A stretch of DNA of 64,000 nucleotides. Source: Anaeramoeba flamelloides (lineage: Eukaryota; Metamonada; Anaeramoebidae). Under the pieces are notes generated by a model. The model worked only from the letters and a program-made list of their open reading frames with translations. It had not been told where the DNA came from and did not search any database. Positions within the stretch are counted from its first letter, which is position 1, and every line of letters begins with the position of its first letter. The position numbers and the translations under genes were made by a program. Shown here piece by piece: positions 36,991 to 49,452 of the stretch. Location: assembly GCA_027625915.1 (NCBI GenBank), contig JANTQA010000051.1:1488501-1552500 (forward strand), given 5' to 3'.

Positions 36991-39927
36991 ATATTTTTTT
37001 TTTAAATAACTTATTTTATTAATTGGCTTATTTTTATTTAATTTTTTTAGAGGATCTCTTAACAGTTAGAGATTTTGTATTTAAAAAAAAAAACAATTAC
37101 TTCAAATCAATTAAATTATAAAAAAAAAATTGTCTTTTAATGAAATATAATTTAATTACAAGTATTCAACTATTCTCATTTTACTAATTTAATTCGTAAA
37201 ATATAATTAAAACAGATTTTTTTTTTTTTTTTGCTTTATATTTTTAAAAAAACTGAACCATATTAATTTTTTTTGTATATGATTTCTAGGATTATAGTAA
37301 CTGAAAAATGAATAAAGATTATTTATTTATCTTGTAATGATCAATCTATCCATATATTTTCAAAGTACAGTGTCTCAAAAGGTAAAAGAATATTTACATA
37401 GAAAAAAAATGAAGAAAAGTTAAAATTATAAAAAATTTATTCCGAGACAAAACTTTTAGAGTCTTTTTTATTTTTGGATCTTTTAAGGGATCAGTAATCT
37501 ACAACAACAAGGTAAAATTTTAAAATATGTTATTGGTGATATTCTTTACTTAAAAATTTTATATATCCCAAGTGTAAAAAAATTCTGATCCAGAAAGAAA
37601 TCCAAAATAGTTTAGTCAGTGCAATTTTTTGATTTCCATTTTTTTTGAAAAAGAAAACATTTAAATTCATTTTATTTCTCACAATTTAAAAATTTTTTAC
37701 CCTGTTTATTCACTTTATCATCATTATTATACAAGTATAAATCTTTGTTGCCAGGAATATTTAATATAAAGATTTTTTTTCTTTTTTAAGATAATTCTTT
37801 TGGTTAACCAAAAAAAAAAAATGATTTCTTCAACCAATTGAAAAATAAATGTATTTTTTCGAGGAAGGATAATTATAATCATTAAATTTTTATACTAATT
37901 TAAAAATTTTACCCAGAGATTGTGTTTTTATTCAAAGATACAATTCGATTTTTCAAAATAAAATTTTCTTGAAGATATTTGGGTAATGGCCTAATTTTAT
38001 CCTGATAGATTCAAAATCAACATTTTTTTTTATAACAAAAACGATTTAAATGTTTATAATGATTCTTGTGAATAAGAACAAACAATTTGTTAAAAACATT
38101 TTGTATAAACAAAATTTTTATGCAATTGGTTCTCATTTTTTGAAAACCAGAAAAGAACTTTTCAATAAACATTAAAAAATAAAAATTTTTTTTTGTTTAA
38201 TAGATCTCAATTTAATTGATAAACTATAGTTAAACTTCTACCAAATATTCATTTATTAAATCACCTACCATTCAATTTGATAGGCTGAGATTTATATTGA
38301 AATATTAATTATTAAATATAATAACAGAATAAAAAATTTTCTTTCTAAATCAATACTCTCCAACATGAAACCAAAAAAAAATGTTTTCCGATTTTCAAGA
38401 ATTAACTTAATTGTATAAGATAAATAATAGGTTACTTTTTTTCATTTTATATTGGAAACATACAAATTTTGGATTTCAAAAAAGATACTCAAATTAATGA
38501 AATATTTAGATAAGGCTAACTCATCTATTTCATAAGTTGAAACTCAAATTTAAAAATATTTTAAGATCTTGACAAAATTACATTTTATTATTATAAAATA
38601 CTACTGACTTAAAAACTTTTTTCTTTTTTTTTATTAAATTTTTTGCAATAATTCTATTATCACTTGATGATATTCAAAATTATTTATTAATTCTTTTTGT
38701 ACTTCATTAAAGTTCTTTAACAATCTTTAATATAGTCATATTTTGATTCTGATTTTCTGGTTCTTATTGCAGTTTTTTTTTTTTTTTTTTTTTTTGGTAA
38801 TTTTTAACGGTAAATCAAAACTTAGACATCAAATTGGTATTTCTCTTGACTCAAATAATTTTTTTTATTTGCAAAGTCAAAATTATTTTTTTTCTTTTAA
38901 TATACAAAAAAAAAAAAAGAAAAATAACAGAAAAGGATAAGAAGTGATAGATTAAGTTTCAGGAATATTGAATTAATCTGTATTATATTAATAAAATACA
39001 ATTATCATTTTTTTTTCTATTTGTATTATTTTATAAAGTATCTATGATAATATTATATTCAAATTATATTTTTTTAACATTGTGTTCTCAAAATTTATAT
39101 ACAGTTGATAATTTTAAAAACAAAATTACTTTTATTGAATTATTATTTTTTTTGAAAACAATTTATTTTAAATTTTTTGTTTAATTTTGAACAATAATTC
39201 TGAAATTGAATTTAAATTTTTTTTCAAAATTTACTTCTAAAGGCTTTGAAAATATGTCTTTAGGGGTGGATTCCAGGATTTTTTTTTATGAAAATGGAAA
39301 TATTAAATCTTTATTTCAAGATGATTTTATTTGAATAAGAGAAAAATAATATGAACAAAAACTAAATTATGTAATGGGAAAATGTTTAAAAAAAAAATAG
39401 AATTTATTTTTCCATTCATTCATAAAAGTATTCGAAAAAAATACATCTCGAAAATGAAAAAAGTTCAATAATCTAAAAAATAGATTCGAATTCAATCACG
39501 ATAACTATTTTAAGAATTTTTGAAAAGAAAAAATTGATTTTTTAGGCCAAAATAAAACTGTGAAAATTAAAATAATTTAGTATCAAATTCTCTAAAATTA
39601 AAACAAAGGTCCTTATACCTCAAGATTCTAATTATTATATTTCAAGATTTGACACCAACAGTTGTCATGATTGAGATTTCAATTTGAAAAAATTCTACAG
39701 AAACCGGCTCAAAAAAATGGTAATTGTTTCCGATCAGAAATTTTCAACAAAACGTACATTTTAAAAACTCAAACACCTATTCCAAAGGATTTTTGGTCTT
39801 AATCAGAGTTGTAAGTAATTCTTTTTTGAATAAAATTGGAGTATAATAACAATACAAATTTGTCACAAATAACATCTTTCTTTCACAACCCACCAAATCA
39901 TTTTTTATAAATTTCCTTTTAATTATA
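36991..39927. other. Intergenic DNA between DmX homologue and uL30
   Basis: AT-rich with T-runs near 37220 and 38772-38794. A 65-codon frame at 38743-38940 is Phe/Asn/Lys low complexity. Around 39640-39790 the sequence is less AT-rich but has no sustained frame. No gene recognised. The last ~100 bases are the uL30 promoter and 5' leader. Confidence 0.6.
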
Positions 39928-41149
39928 ATGTCAAAGTAAAATCCGAATTTTTTCCTTCGTTAAACCAACTAACTTCTTTTCAAGAGTTTCATTCTTTTTT
40001 TACAAAGTTCTTCTCTTTCCTTCAACCCCAATTCATTTAATAATGAAAAATAAATAAAATTTCCTCAAATTATAGACAGGTTCCAGAAACAATTAAAAAA
40101 CAAGTAAAAAGAAACTTCAACTCAAAAGAAGTTAAACAAGAAAAAAATCAAAAAAGAATGAAACTTCTCAAAGATATTCAATCTAAAGCTTTTAAAAGAG
40201 CCGAAAAATATGAAAAAGAATACCATGAACAAGAACAAAAACTTGTTGAATTAAAGCAAAAAGCACTCAAAGAAGGATCCTTTTACAGAGAACCAGAACC
40301 CAAACTTGCTTTTATTATTCGTATTAGAGGGTAATTTTTCTCCAACAATCACTATTTAGTCTATTAATCGTTTTTTTGTTTTTTTCTTTTTCTTTTTCGA
40401 TAATACTAGTTATTGGTTGCTTTTTCTTTTGCTTTTTTTTTTTTTCTTTTTTTTGATTCATCCCAAAAGATCTGAACAACAAAATTCTAAATCGGTTTTT
40501 TAATATTTTTTGAAAGGAAACAAACCAATCTAAAATACTAACCTAACCAAACACTTTCTATTTCTTTTTCTTTTGTTCACTTTCAAATCAAAAACAAACA
40601 AAAAAACATATCACTCAAAAAAAACTTGGATAACCAATTTTTTTCAAACAACAAAAAAACTATGAAACTTGATTCTTCAAAAAATAACAAAGAATTGTAG
40701 GAGTGCCACCAAAGCCAAGAAAAATCTTACAATTATTGAGACTTCGAAGAATTTATAGTGGTGTATTTGTTAGGTTAAACAAATCTTCACTTAGAATGCT
40801 TCATTTCATTGATCCATATGTCACATGGGGATATCCAGATGTTGAAACTGTTAGAGCATTAATTTATAAAAGAGGACACGCAAGAGTTCACCACCAAAGA
40901 AAAATCATTGACTCAAACGAAATGATATATGACAAACTTCAAAAATACGACATAGTCTGCATGGAAGATCTCGTTCATGAAATTTATACTGTTGGTAAGA
41001 ATTTTAAACATGCTAACAGTTTCTTATGGGCATTTAAACTCAAGCCACCAGTTGGTGGATTTAGCACTGTGAAAAAAAGTTTTGTTAATAAAGGTGAGCA
41101 TGGTAACAGAGAACAATATATTAATACACTTGTTAAAAAAATGATATAA
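39928..41149 (+). CDS. RPL7: Large-subunit ribosomal protein uL30 (eukaryotic L7)
   Basis: Exons 39928-39935 (8 nt), 40076-40330 and 40693-41149 encode 239 residues, the usual L7 length. It binds 28S rRNA near the central protuberance. Exon 1 holds only Met-Ser and two bases of Lys3; the join gives MSKQVPETIKKQ. The eukaryotic basic extension (KRAEKYEKEYHEQEQKLVEL) is followed by PEPKLAFIIRIRG, KPRKILQLLRLRRIYSGVF, EPYVTWGYP-like DPYVTWGYP, ICMEDL-like VCMEDLVHEIYTVGKNFKHA and GNREQYINTLVKKM. The exon 3 acceptor is AACAAAG at 40692, not the nearer TTGTAG at 40700, because only the former keeps frame and restores RIRGIVGVPP. Introns are 140 nt (GTAAAA) and 362 nt (GTAATT). The 8-nt coding exon is placed by splice logic and the typical MS start. 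Confidence 0.93.
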
Positions 41150-43010
41150 GATTTTTCTCTTTGAATGACACTTAGATAATACCCAATATATATATATATA
41201 TATATTTAAAATAAATAAATAAAGTTAATAAAAACTCGTTTCTCTCTTGAAATTAAAACAAAAATGATTATTTGTTTATTTAATTTTTTTTTATTCCACA
41301 TTCTTTGAAACTTCTTTTTAATATATTTATATTTCCTTTTCTAAATTGTTTTTAAATTCAAAAAGAATTTACTTTGTCTATTTGGGAATAATTGTCTGAA
41401 AAAATTCACTTGATTTACAAATAATGATTTTCAGCGCTAATAAATTTTGATTTTTTCATTAAGGGTTGATTCCTTAAGGTGAAAAAGAATTTTTAGAAAT
41501 GGAAAAAAATTTTTTTTAATCATTTTTATGAAAACCGAATTCCAATTAAAAACCAATCAACATGTGATGTATGATCCATCTCAAAAAATCAACCATGAAA
41601 GACTAGTACATTTTTAGAAAATAGTAACATAGATCGGCACTCTTTTTTCCAATTTTCAATATTTAGGAATTGTAATTTTGAAAGCAACTGTCTTAGTTTC
41701 GAAGTCTTGATCTTTGGTGTTTTTTAAGATCTCGAAGATTTATTTTTTTCATTTTTTATAATTCACAAGTAAATGATGTTATTTTTATCATAAATAATAT
41801 TAAAAATTCGTACTTTCTCAAATTCAAAGGGTTACAAAATAACTACAAATCGGATTAAATCGAATTAAATTGATTTTGTTATAAAAGAAATTTTCATGGT
41901 TTTAGATTTGACAGTAAATTCTAGATATTTAACTCTTTTGAGATTTAAAATTAGAAACGATTGAATTTTTTTTTTTTGATTTGATTTTTTAAGATTGGAG
42001 ACATTATGAATTTTTTTTTTTTTTTAGTTTTTTCAGTTTTTGAAAATAAAAATATTACTATTTTTTTTATCATGAAGACTTTTCAAATAGAGATTCTATG
42101 ATTTTTTTTGTAATTTGAAAATTTTAGCAAATTGAGATAACTATAAAACATTTTTTGAGTTATTTAGGATTTTTGTTTATTTTTGTTCATTCTTTCTGTG
42201 GGTTACTAAATTTGACCATTTTTTATAGTTACTTGGTTTATTCAAATTTAATTATTAAAATCATTTTTTAATTAATTTTTTTGATATTTTAATAAATAAG
42301 AAAGTGGTATATTTCATATTATACTAAATTTACAATATCAATTAAAAAACATTTAAATTGAAATAATTGAATAAATTTATATATAAAAATAATTAAAAAA
42401 AAAATTTTATTTATACCTTTATATTATCTTTAACATTCAATATAATAAATTATTCTTTGCTTAGTTTTGGTTGTAAATCTTTCGAAGTGGAAATTTTTAT
42501 TTGTTTTTTTTTTGAGAAAAAAAATAATTTCTATTTTCGAAAAGAATTTTCAAAAGGAATTTAAAATTACAGTTTTCATTTAATTAATCTAATTCTAATT
42601 TTGGTTCAGAAAATAAGATATTATCTATGATACTTTAGTAAAAACTATTTTGTATCGATTTGATTGATTTGGAAATTATTTTCTATCAATTTATAAAAAA
42701 AAAATTATTTTGAGTTTAGTTTCAATTTTTTCATCAGATTTTCTTTTTCTTGGTCAATTTTTTCCAGTTGTTTTTTGATTTCAAGAATTCAATTCCTTTT
42801 TTCTTTTCTTTGAAATAATATTCTTTGTTTTGGTATTGTTTGATAAAAAAAAATTATAAAATAATTTTGAAAACAAATTTGTAAAAACAAACAATTTTTA
42901 AAATATTAATAAATAAAAATGTGGTAAAAAATCCAAGGTAAATTCTTGTTTAGTCTCATCCTCGATTAAGAAGGTAAAGGAAAAAAAAATTTCTAAAAAA
43001 TATCATTTTT

Positions 43011-43120
43011 TATTATTGAAGAAGTGTAATTTACACTCTAGATGTCCTTATACTTAAATTCCCTTTCAGTAATAGATGCTTAAAAATAGAGATTTCACTA
43101 TAGTTAATTAATGAAAATAG
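43011..43120 (+). repeat. Dispersed repeat, copy 2 (GAAGTGTAAATTACACTC family)
   Basis: TATTATTGAAGAAGTGTAAT then TTACACTCTAGATGTCC and TTATACTTAAATTC align with 18841-18950 in the same orientation. Similarity fades after about 110 bp (GAGATTTCACTATAGTTAAT). Confidence 0.6.
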
Positions 43121-44098
43121 TCTTGAACTGTTTTATTTTAAAATTATTTCATTAAAATTTATTTTTTTTTAGTTTTTTATAAAATATTAAACTATCTTTT
43201 ACATAGGGTGGACAGACCCATAAAAAAAGTTCAATATTTTCGATAATTTCCTTTTGCCAATATTTTAATCTTAAAGGATTAAATTTATTTGAATTGTTTT
43301 TTATTACCTAGTAATATGTATTTAAGCATTTTGTAAACCACCTAAATTATAATACTATCGAACCTGATGCATAAATTAAATATTCAAGGTTACTATTAAA
43401 TATTTTTGATTTTTTATTTTATTAAGGTATTCTTTTGTGCCAACTAGTTGAATTTAGTAACTCCTTGTAATTATAATTATATATTTCATTTTTTAATTCT
43501 TTTTGTTTTTTGAATTCCAATTAATATTATTGTTGATTCTTTTGTTGAATTTATTAATTTTTCATGATTAAAAAATAGTTTTTTTAGATTTGTTTTCGTT
43601 TTTATTTTTGATTTCACCAAATTTATCTCGTAAAGGTGATCTTTCTTGTTTCGTCTTCTAAAAGAAAACATTTATTTTAAATATTCATCTTCTAATATCT
43701 ATTTTTTGATTTATTCTAGGATTATTTTTAAGTATTCACATCAACACATTCCTGGTTTTAAAATTTTATTTAATAATTAATCAAAAATTTTCTAAAAAAA
43801 AAGTTCAAAAAATAGAAAAAAAAAGATTCAACAATGGTTTACTTTGGGTTAGCTTCATAAATAGAGCAACAAATAATATTTTGGTTTCAAAGTTTTAATA
43901 TCTTATTATACTCAAAAAATATTTTTTTTTCGTAAGGTTCTCACCATTTAAATTGTAACAAATTGATAAAATGTTTCTATTCCCTAAAAAAAAAAAAAAA
44001 ATTTTTATCGTCTCTAAGTAATGAATATCAATTGATTGAATTATGAGAAATAAATATGTTCAAAATTTAGGGAATTTGGGCAATTTTAAATTCATATC

Positions 44099-44296
44099 TT
44101 GGTCAGTTCCTCTTTTAAGACAAAAACTTCAACGAAATTTAAGGCGCAATGAAAATCTCAAATTAAGGCACAAAATTCAAATTTGAGTAAAACAATCTGT
44201 AAAAAAAAAAAATCAAAATTTTGTGCCTTGATTTAAGATTTTTTTGTACCTTAAATTTCGTTGAAAGTTTGTGCCTTAAAAGTGGAACTGAGTGTA
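44099..44296. mobile_element. Tc1/mariner-type foldback MITE, copy 2 (left end decayed)
   Basis: Matches the copy at 21312 along both arms (CTTCAACGAAATTTAAGGCG, CTCAAATTAAGGCACAAAAT, then TTGTGCCTTGATTTAAGATT and TTTCGTTGAAAGTTTGTGCC). The left terminus reads GGTCAGTTCCTC instead of CAGTCAGTT; the right ends GGAACTGAGTGTA. Confidence 0.85.
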
Positions 44297-44680
44297 TTTA
44301 TTTTCATCCTAACTTTTGATGTTCGAAAATTTTCAAAAAAGTGATCAAATGAATACTTTTTATTTGTTTTAATTCAAATCTTAAAAAAATTAAATAAACT
44401 CAACCTTACTAATTAGTGTTGAATTAAAAAAAATAAATTTCAAGAGAAAAAAAATTAATGCTTTAATAAAATAATAAATTTATTGTTTTTTAATAATTTA
44501 AGAGTAAATTAATTAAATGTTCTAATGAATTATTCTTGTTCAAATTATTTGAAAAAAAAACCATCAATAACAGTTATATATCTATATATTAATATATCTA
44601 TTTCTTTTTTTTCCCAAAAATTCTTTTGAATTTTTGTTTGGAAAAGTTATTTATTAATCTTCTTATTAAAAAATTTCGGA

Positions 44681-47600
44681 TTATTTATTAAACTGTTCAG
44701 CAATTTGATCAAATTCATTTTCTAACTTGAGATATTGTTCAATAAGAGGGGTTTTTTCACGAAGTGATAACAATGTAGCAACTTGCTTTTTGAAAATATT
44801 GCTATTAAACCCAGATTTGCTTAGTGCTGTTACTAAATTGCTATTTGTCATTGGATCAATTGGATTTTTTTCTAATGCTTTTTTTAAAAGTTGTTCTGCT
44901 TGTGAAAATTCACCTAATTTCATATGGCAAACTGCAATTGCGTTTAGAATCGAAATAGATTTGCCATATATTTGGCCTAGTTCATTATAGCTTTCAAGTG
45001 CCTTTTGTATGGATTGTTCGTCATTCTATTAAAATTAAAATTGAATGAAAGAAAAAATATGTTGTTAAGTAAATATTTAAAAAAGCAGCATAAAATATCA
45101 AAACAATAAAAAAGAAAAAGAAAAAGAATTTGATAAAAGAAAATTAACAAAGAATTTTTCAAAGCTTATAAAAGTATTTAGAATACATCAATACAATGCA
45201 ACCAAAATCAAGTTATTTCCAAAAAAGTAGGTCATTTTTTTTTTACATTTAATAAAAAATCCTTTTTTTGAGTGGATTTATTCGTTAATTGACAATACCA
45301 AATTAAAAGAAGTATTAATACTGGTTGAATTGGTTTCTATTGTTTCTATTTCAAAATATGTTCAGTCAAAACATTTTCCATAAATATAAAAAAAAATCTC
45401 CTTTTTTGGAAAAAACGAGGGACGGTCAATTTCAATTCAAAACTGGGGATATGGTAAAAATACAAAAAATTTTTCTAAATAACAAAACGCAGTTATAAGT
45501 TTTTCATTCTTGTCGAAATTTTGTCGAGATTAAACATCTTAAGGAAAAAATTTTATAAGATCAAAAATAAAAAAATAAATTTATTTATAAGTTACGAATA
45601 ACTTCCTATTTCAAGATCAAAAAGAGAAAAATAACCACAAATTGTCACACCTCAAAAATATATCATATAAAATTGAGATTTGAAACTTTGATATCATTTT
45701 TTTTTTAAGTGTGTCCTTACAAATAAACAAATTGAATTATTACGAACTTTCAATTTATGATGAATAACAATTTTGGATATTTGAAAAGTAATAGTAGAAT
45801 CCAGTTTAAGAAAGATATTTTAAAATAAATTTTCACCTGCTCTTATGGGAATACCTTACCTATAGTTATTAGCAAAAAAAAATAATCAATTTTTTAATTT
45901 TTGTTTAAAACTCCCAAAAAAAAATCAAAATGAAATTTCTCTCATTTCAAAATCAAAGAATCTTTTTTTTCAGATGTGTTATTATTAAGATGATTTTGGG
46001 GTAAAAAAAGATATAAATTTGAATATTGGCTAACGGGAAACTAAATGTATTTTTATTATTATCCCACTTGACGTGAGATGGTAAGAAAGAAATGTTCTCA
46101 ATTAATAAACGATAAATCCAAAATTTTTAAAAAAATGAGATTTAATTGTTAAAAACTTTTGATTATTCATAAATCTAATTTAAAATCTTAAATCTTGTAA
46201 TAAACTATTAGACAACTTTCCAAATTGCCATCTTATCAGTAATATTTGAATAAGTAAATTTTGATAAAATTTCATTCAGCATAAACCAGCATTTGATTAT
46301 TTCTCGAAAGGGTGATTATTTGATAATTTTAAAAAAAATTTAAGTTATTTTTGAAAACTTTTTTGTGCTCCCCTTCGAAATTAGTAACACTTATTTATTA
46401 TTTTTTCACAAAGGCGATAGAGTACTTATTTACCTAAGGATTCAATTAAACCCGATATACAATCCCCATTTATCAACTTTATAGAAATGAATTAGCATTT
46501 TTAAAAAGAGTTCATTTACTCAATTAATTTTCAGTTAAAAAATTGCTCATTTTGAGTGAATTTTTGGATTTTTAAAAGAAAAATAAAGCCTTGCATACAA
46601 TTTTTATTTTGAGAGAAATCAAACTTTTAGTAATTTCCGAGGGTTTGTATGAGCTAATAACCTTGAAATTTTAATCTTATTTTAAAAATACAATAATAAT
46701 AAATTAAATATTGAATCCTTGAAGATTCAAAGAAAAAGTGATTTTTTACTTTATTCATAAATATTTTATTAAATTTCTTGAAATTTATAAGATTAGGCGA
46801 TATTCTTTTTCAAATACTCAGAACATAAACTACAAAATGATTGAATTAAAAACCACATATTTGATAATATCTATCATTTTTTTTCAAATATTAGAATTAT
46901 TTATTTGAATTCGTTTTATTTGTTTGAAAATCTTTAAAAAATTGAGAAATAATTGTAAAGTCTATTGATATATTATACCTCTGTGTTGTTAATAACCCAC
47001 TGGAAAAATTAAGATTGGGTTATTAATAATTTATTTAAAAATAATCAAATTAAAAGGTATTTCTTTTATATTATAAGTTGAACTTTCTCCGTTTTTAAAA
47101 AAATTATTTTGGATGACATTTTTAATTTAACAGTAAGGTGATTTTTCTTCGAAGATTTTTTAGTTAAACAAAAAGAAAAAATTTTTTTGAACTGTTCTTT
47201 AAATCAATACATTTTTTGTTTTCAAGTTAAGCATAATTATTGTAATTTTTTTGAAATTAAGTAGATTTTTATGAAAGTTATTTCAAAAATTACTGGTTTT
47301 TATTTTTAAAAACAGGTTTTTGTACACATTCTACACAAACAATAAGGTTTCTTTCTTCTTCAAAGAAAATTGATTTTTTTTTAAATAACTTGAAATATGT
47401 TGAATTTTGAACTTTTTCAAAAAATTAAGAAAAAATGATCAAACTTTTTAAAAACAATAATTCATTTCGGAAAATACCATTAAAAGCAAGTTTGCTCTTG
47501 ATAGTAATCTGATTTTTATTTTGTTTTTAAATTTCAAGATGAAGTAATTTTTTTTTGAATTTGCTATTAAATTTACTTCAAGATTTTTTTGGTTGACTAG

Positions 47601-48566
47601 TCCCTTAAATAATACGAAATTAATATTAGACATGTACATATGATTTTAAAAATTGTTTTTAATCGTGTTATGATTTGGAACAATCGAAAAGATTAAATTA
47701 TAAAAGAAAATTTAGTTGCATTAAACCAATAAATTTAAAAAGTGTCTAAAAAAAAGGGTTTTAATAACTTTGATTGTGCAACCTGATGGTGAACAAATAA
47801 ACTTTTGAGTTTTTACTCTTAAAAAATGACTTTTAGTGAAAAAAAAAAAAAAGTTTTCAAAAAGAAAGCATTAACTTTTTTTTTTAAGATCCCAAAGGAT
47901 CGAAAATAATTGTAGCCTTTACTTGATTTTTTGGGGGTGTTGCGTTTGTTGTTTTTGAACACTTTGTGTTTCGTTCAAATGAAAAAACAAAGAAAAAAAG
48001 AAAATAAAAAAAAAGGCTGGATAACAAACCGAAGAAAGCTCGATCCAGTTTGAAGCAAGTTGATAGATTGTTGCGTCTTCATTTATCTTTCTAAGAGTAC
48101 CTAATTCTTCTATGGCTTTATCTTGCCTCTCAATTAATAAATAGATTTGGATTTTGAGTGCAGAGGTTTCCAATTCATTGCTTTGGCTTAAGGCACGAAG
48201 TGCTTCATCATAGTTTCCTGTGTTTGAATAAATTGTTGCAGCCATTATCTGAAATAAATAATCGTTTTCAAGATCTATTTCAGTTAACCAACCTTTTAAA
48301 GTATCCAAAACAACCTCTGTGTTTTCTTCTGGGTTATTTAAAAGTGAAGCATAAAGTTTAATTACTTTCAGTTCAAGAGGATCAGATTCTGAAACGCTAT
48401 TAAGAACCATCTGATAATTTCCGAGCCCAATATAACTTCTGTACACGTAACAATCCCTTTCAAGTTTGTCTTTTGGGGATTTCAATTTTAGAGATCCTTC
48501 ATTAATTGCTTGTTGGTAATTTCCAATATAGAATTGGTTTCTGAGTGAAAAAAGTTTTGAAGACAT
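44681..48566 (-). CDS. COPE: Coatomer subunit epsilon
   Basis: Exons 48566..48030 and 45025..44681 encode 293 residues, close to the usual ~300. Epsilon-COP is an all-helical TPR-like subunit that stabilises alpha-COP in the COPI coat on Golgi membranes. The start MSSKLFSLRNQFYIGNYQQA matches the family's opening helix pair (LF-RN-FY-GNYQ-I). Further signatures are DRDCYVYRSYIGLG-like ERDCYVYRSYIGLGNYQMVL, IMAATIYSNTGNYDEALRAL, AVCHMKLGEFSQAEQLLKKA and the C-terminal PLIEQYLKLENEFDQIAEQF. The single intron is 3.0 kb, phase 0, with donor GTTTGTTATC and acceptor TTTTAATAG; it joins NWIELSS to NDEQSIQKALESY. No residues appear missing. Convergent with uL30. Confidence 0.93.
45026..48029 (-). other. 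3.0-kb intron of epsilon-COP
   Basis: AT-rich, no repeat shared with the other long introns was recognised. On the plus strand 45357-45497 an ATG-initiated frame of 46 codons contains RDGQFQFKTGDMVKIQ, which loosely recalls the F-x-x-GD-x-V turn of retroviral-type integrase C-termini; it is too short to call. The rest holds nothing I can support. Confidence 0.7.
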
Positions 48567-49139
48567 TTTGGATAAAAGGAAGAAAAAAAAGAAAAAAATG
48601 AAAAAACTTCAATTGAAGAATTTTATCTCGGAGAAAAGATTTGTTATTATTAGAAGATTAACACCTATTAGGGAGATTTCTAAAATTCAAGTATGTTGTT
48701 ATTGGGTGTCAGTCACATTAGTAATGCATGGTTCAAATGTCTATAAAAATTCTGATTATTAAAAAATAGGATTAAAAGATGATCTCATCAATTAAAAATA
48801 GTGTTTGTGTTAGTAAAAAACTTCAACAATTTTTGTTAAAAAAATGTGTATTTCCAGACAAATTTAAAGGTGGTACTTGAATATTAAGAACTCCAAAGTT
48901 GAAAAATAGCTCTGTATATTTGTATCAAAATTTTGGATTAGTTTGTATAAAAATTTGATTTTTTGACCTTTAAAATTTAAACAAACAAAATCAAGAAAAT
49001 ATTGATCTTTTTTTATGGCTATGTCTTTTGAATGGTAAAATATTTATTAATATAACAAAAAGAATTAAAAAGAAATAAATCTTGATATATTATTTTTAAA
49101 AAAGACAGTTAAAAATTAATTTCCTTAATAAATAATTGT

Positions 49140-49232
49140 GAAATCTTTGGTTTCTCTATTAAATTTCTGATAATTGGATTTAAGGAAAGGATCATTTAGA
49201 GTGTAATTTGCACTTCTTCAATCAGAAGATTA
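49140..49232 (-). repeat. Dispersed repeat, copy 3, inverted
   Basis: Reverse complement reads ATTGAAGAAGTGCAAATTAC then ACTCTAAATGATCCTTTCC and TTAAATCC, matching 18841-18950 and 43011-43120. Downstream GATTTCACAATTATT matches copy 1 (GATTTAACAATTATT). Confidence 0.6.
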
Positions 49233-49417
49233 AAATATTTTTTTTCCAAAATTAAAGATCTAATTCAGAATTATTTTAAGAAAATTTATTTTCTCAAATA
49301 TGGGAAATATATCGAATAAACAACTAAATTTAACACAAGGAAACAAAATTTAGCAATCTTTATTTTTGTATGTTAATATTCATTGGGTTGTTCTTGAATT
49401 TAAAAAATGGAAAATAG

Positions 49418-49419
<2 letters not shown>

Positions 49420-49451
<32 letters not shown>
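49420..49451 (+). repeat. 32-base poly-T run
   Basis: Uninterrupted T-tract. Long A/T runs recur through the window; this is the longest I noticed. It could be the tail of a retroposed sequence, but no upstream body was recognised. Confidence 0.9.

Positions 49452-49452
<1 letters not shown>

Larger units (their letters stand above)
41150..44680. other. Intergenic DNA between uL30 and epsilon-COP (convergent genes)
   Basis: Contains the 3' flanks of both genes, a TA array at about 41188-41204, a dispersed repeat at 43011-43120 and a MITE at 44099-44296. Minus-strand 43655-43573 follows an acceptor-like TTCTTTTAG and is open in two frames, but no partner exon was found. No gene called. Confidence 0.55.

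Noticed and set aside
40698..40702. Nearer acceptor TTGTAG for uL30 exon 3
   Set aside because: It shifts frame; only AACAAAG at 40692 restores the conserved RIRGIVGVPP.
43486..43671. 61-codon minus-strand frame, or an alternative-frame exon at 43655-43573 after TTCTTTTAG
   Set aside because: No upstream exon with a phase-matching donor could be found; two frames compete.
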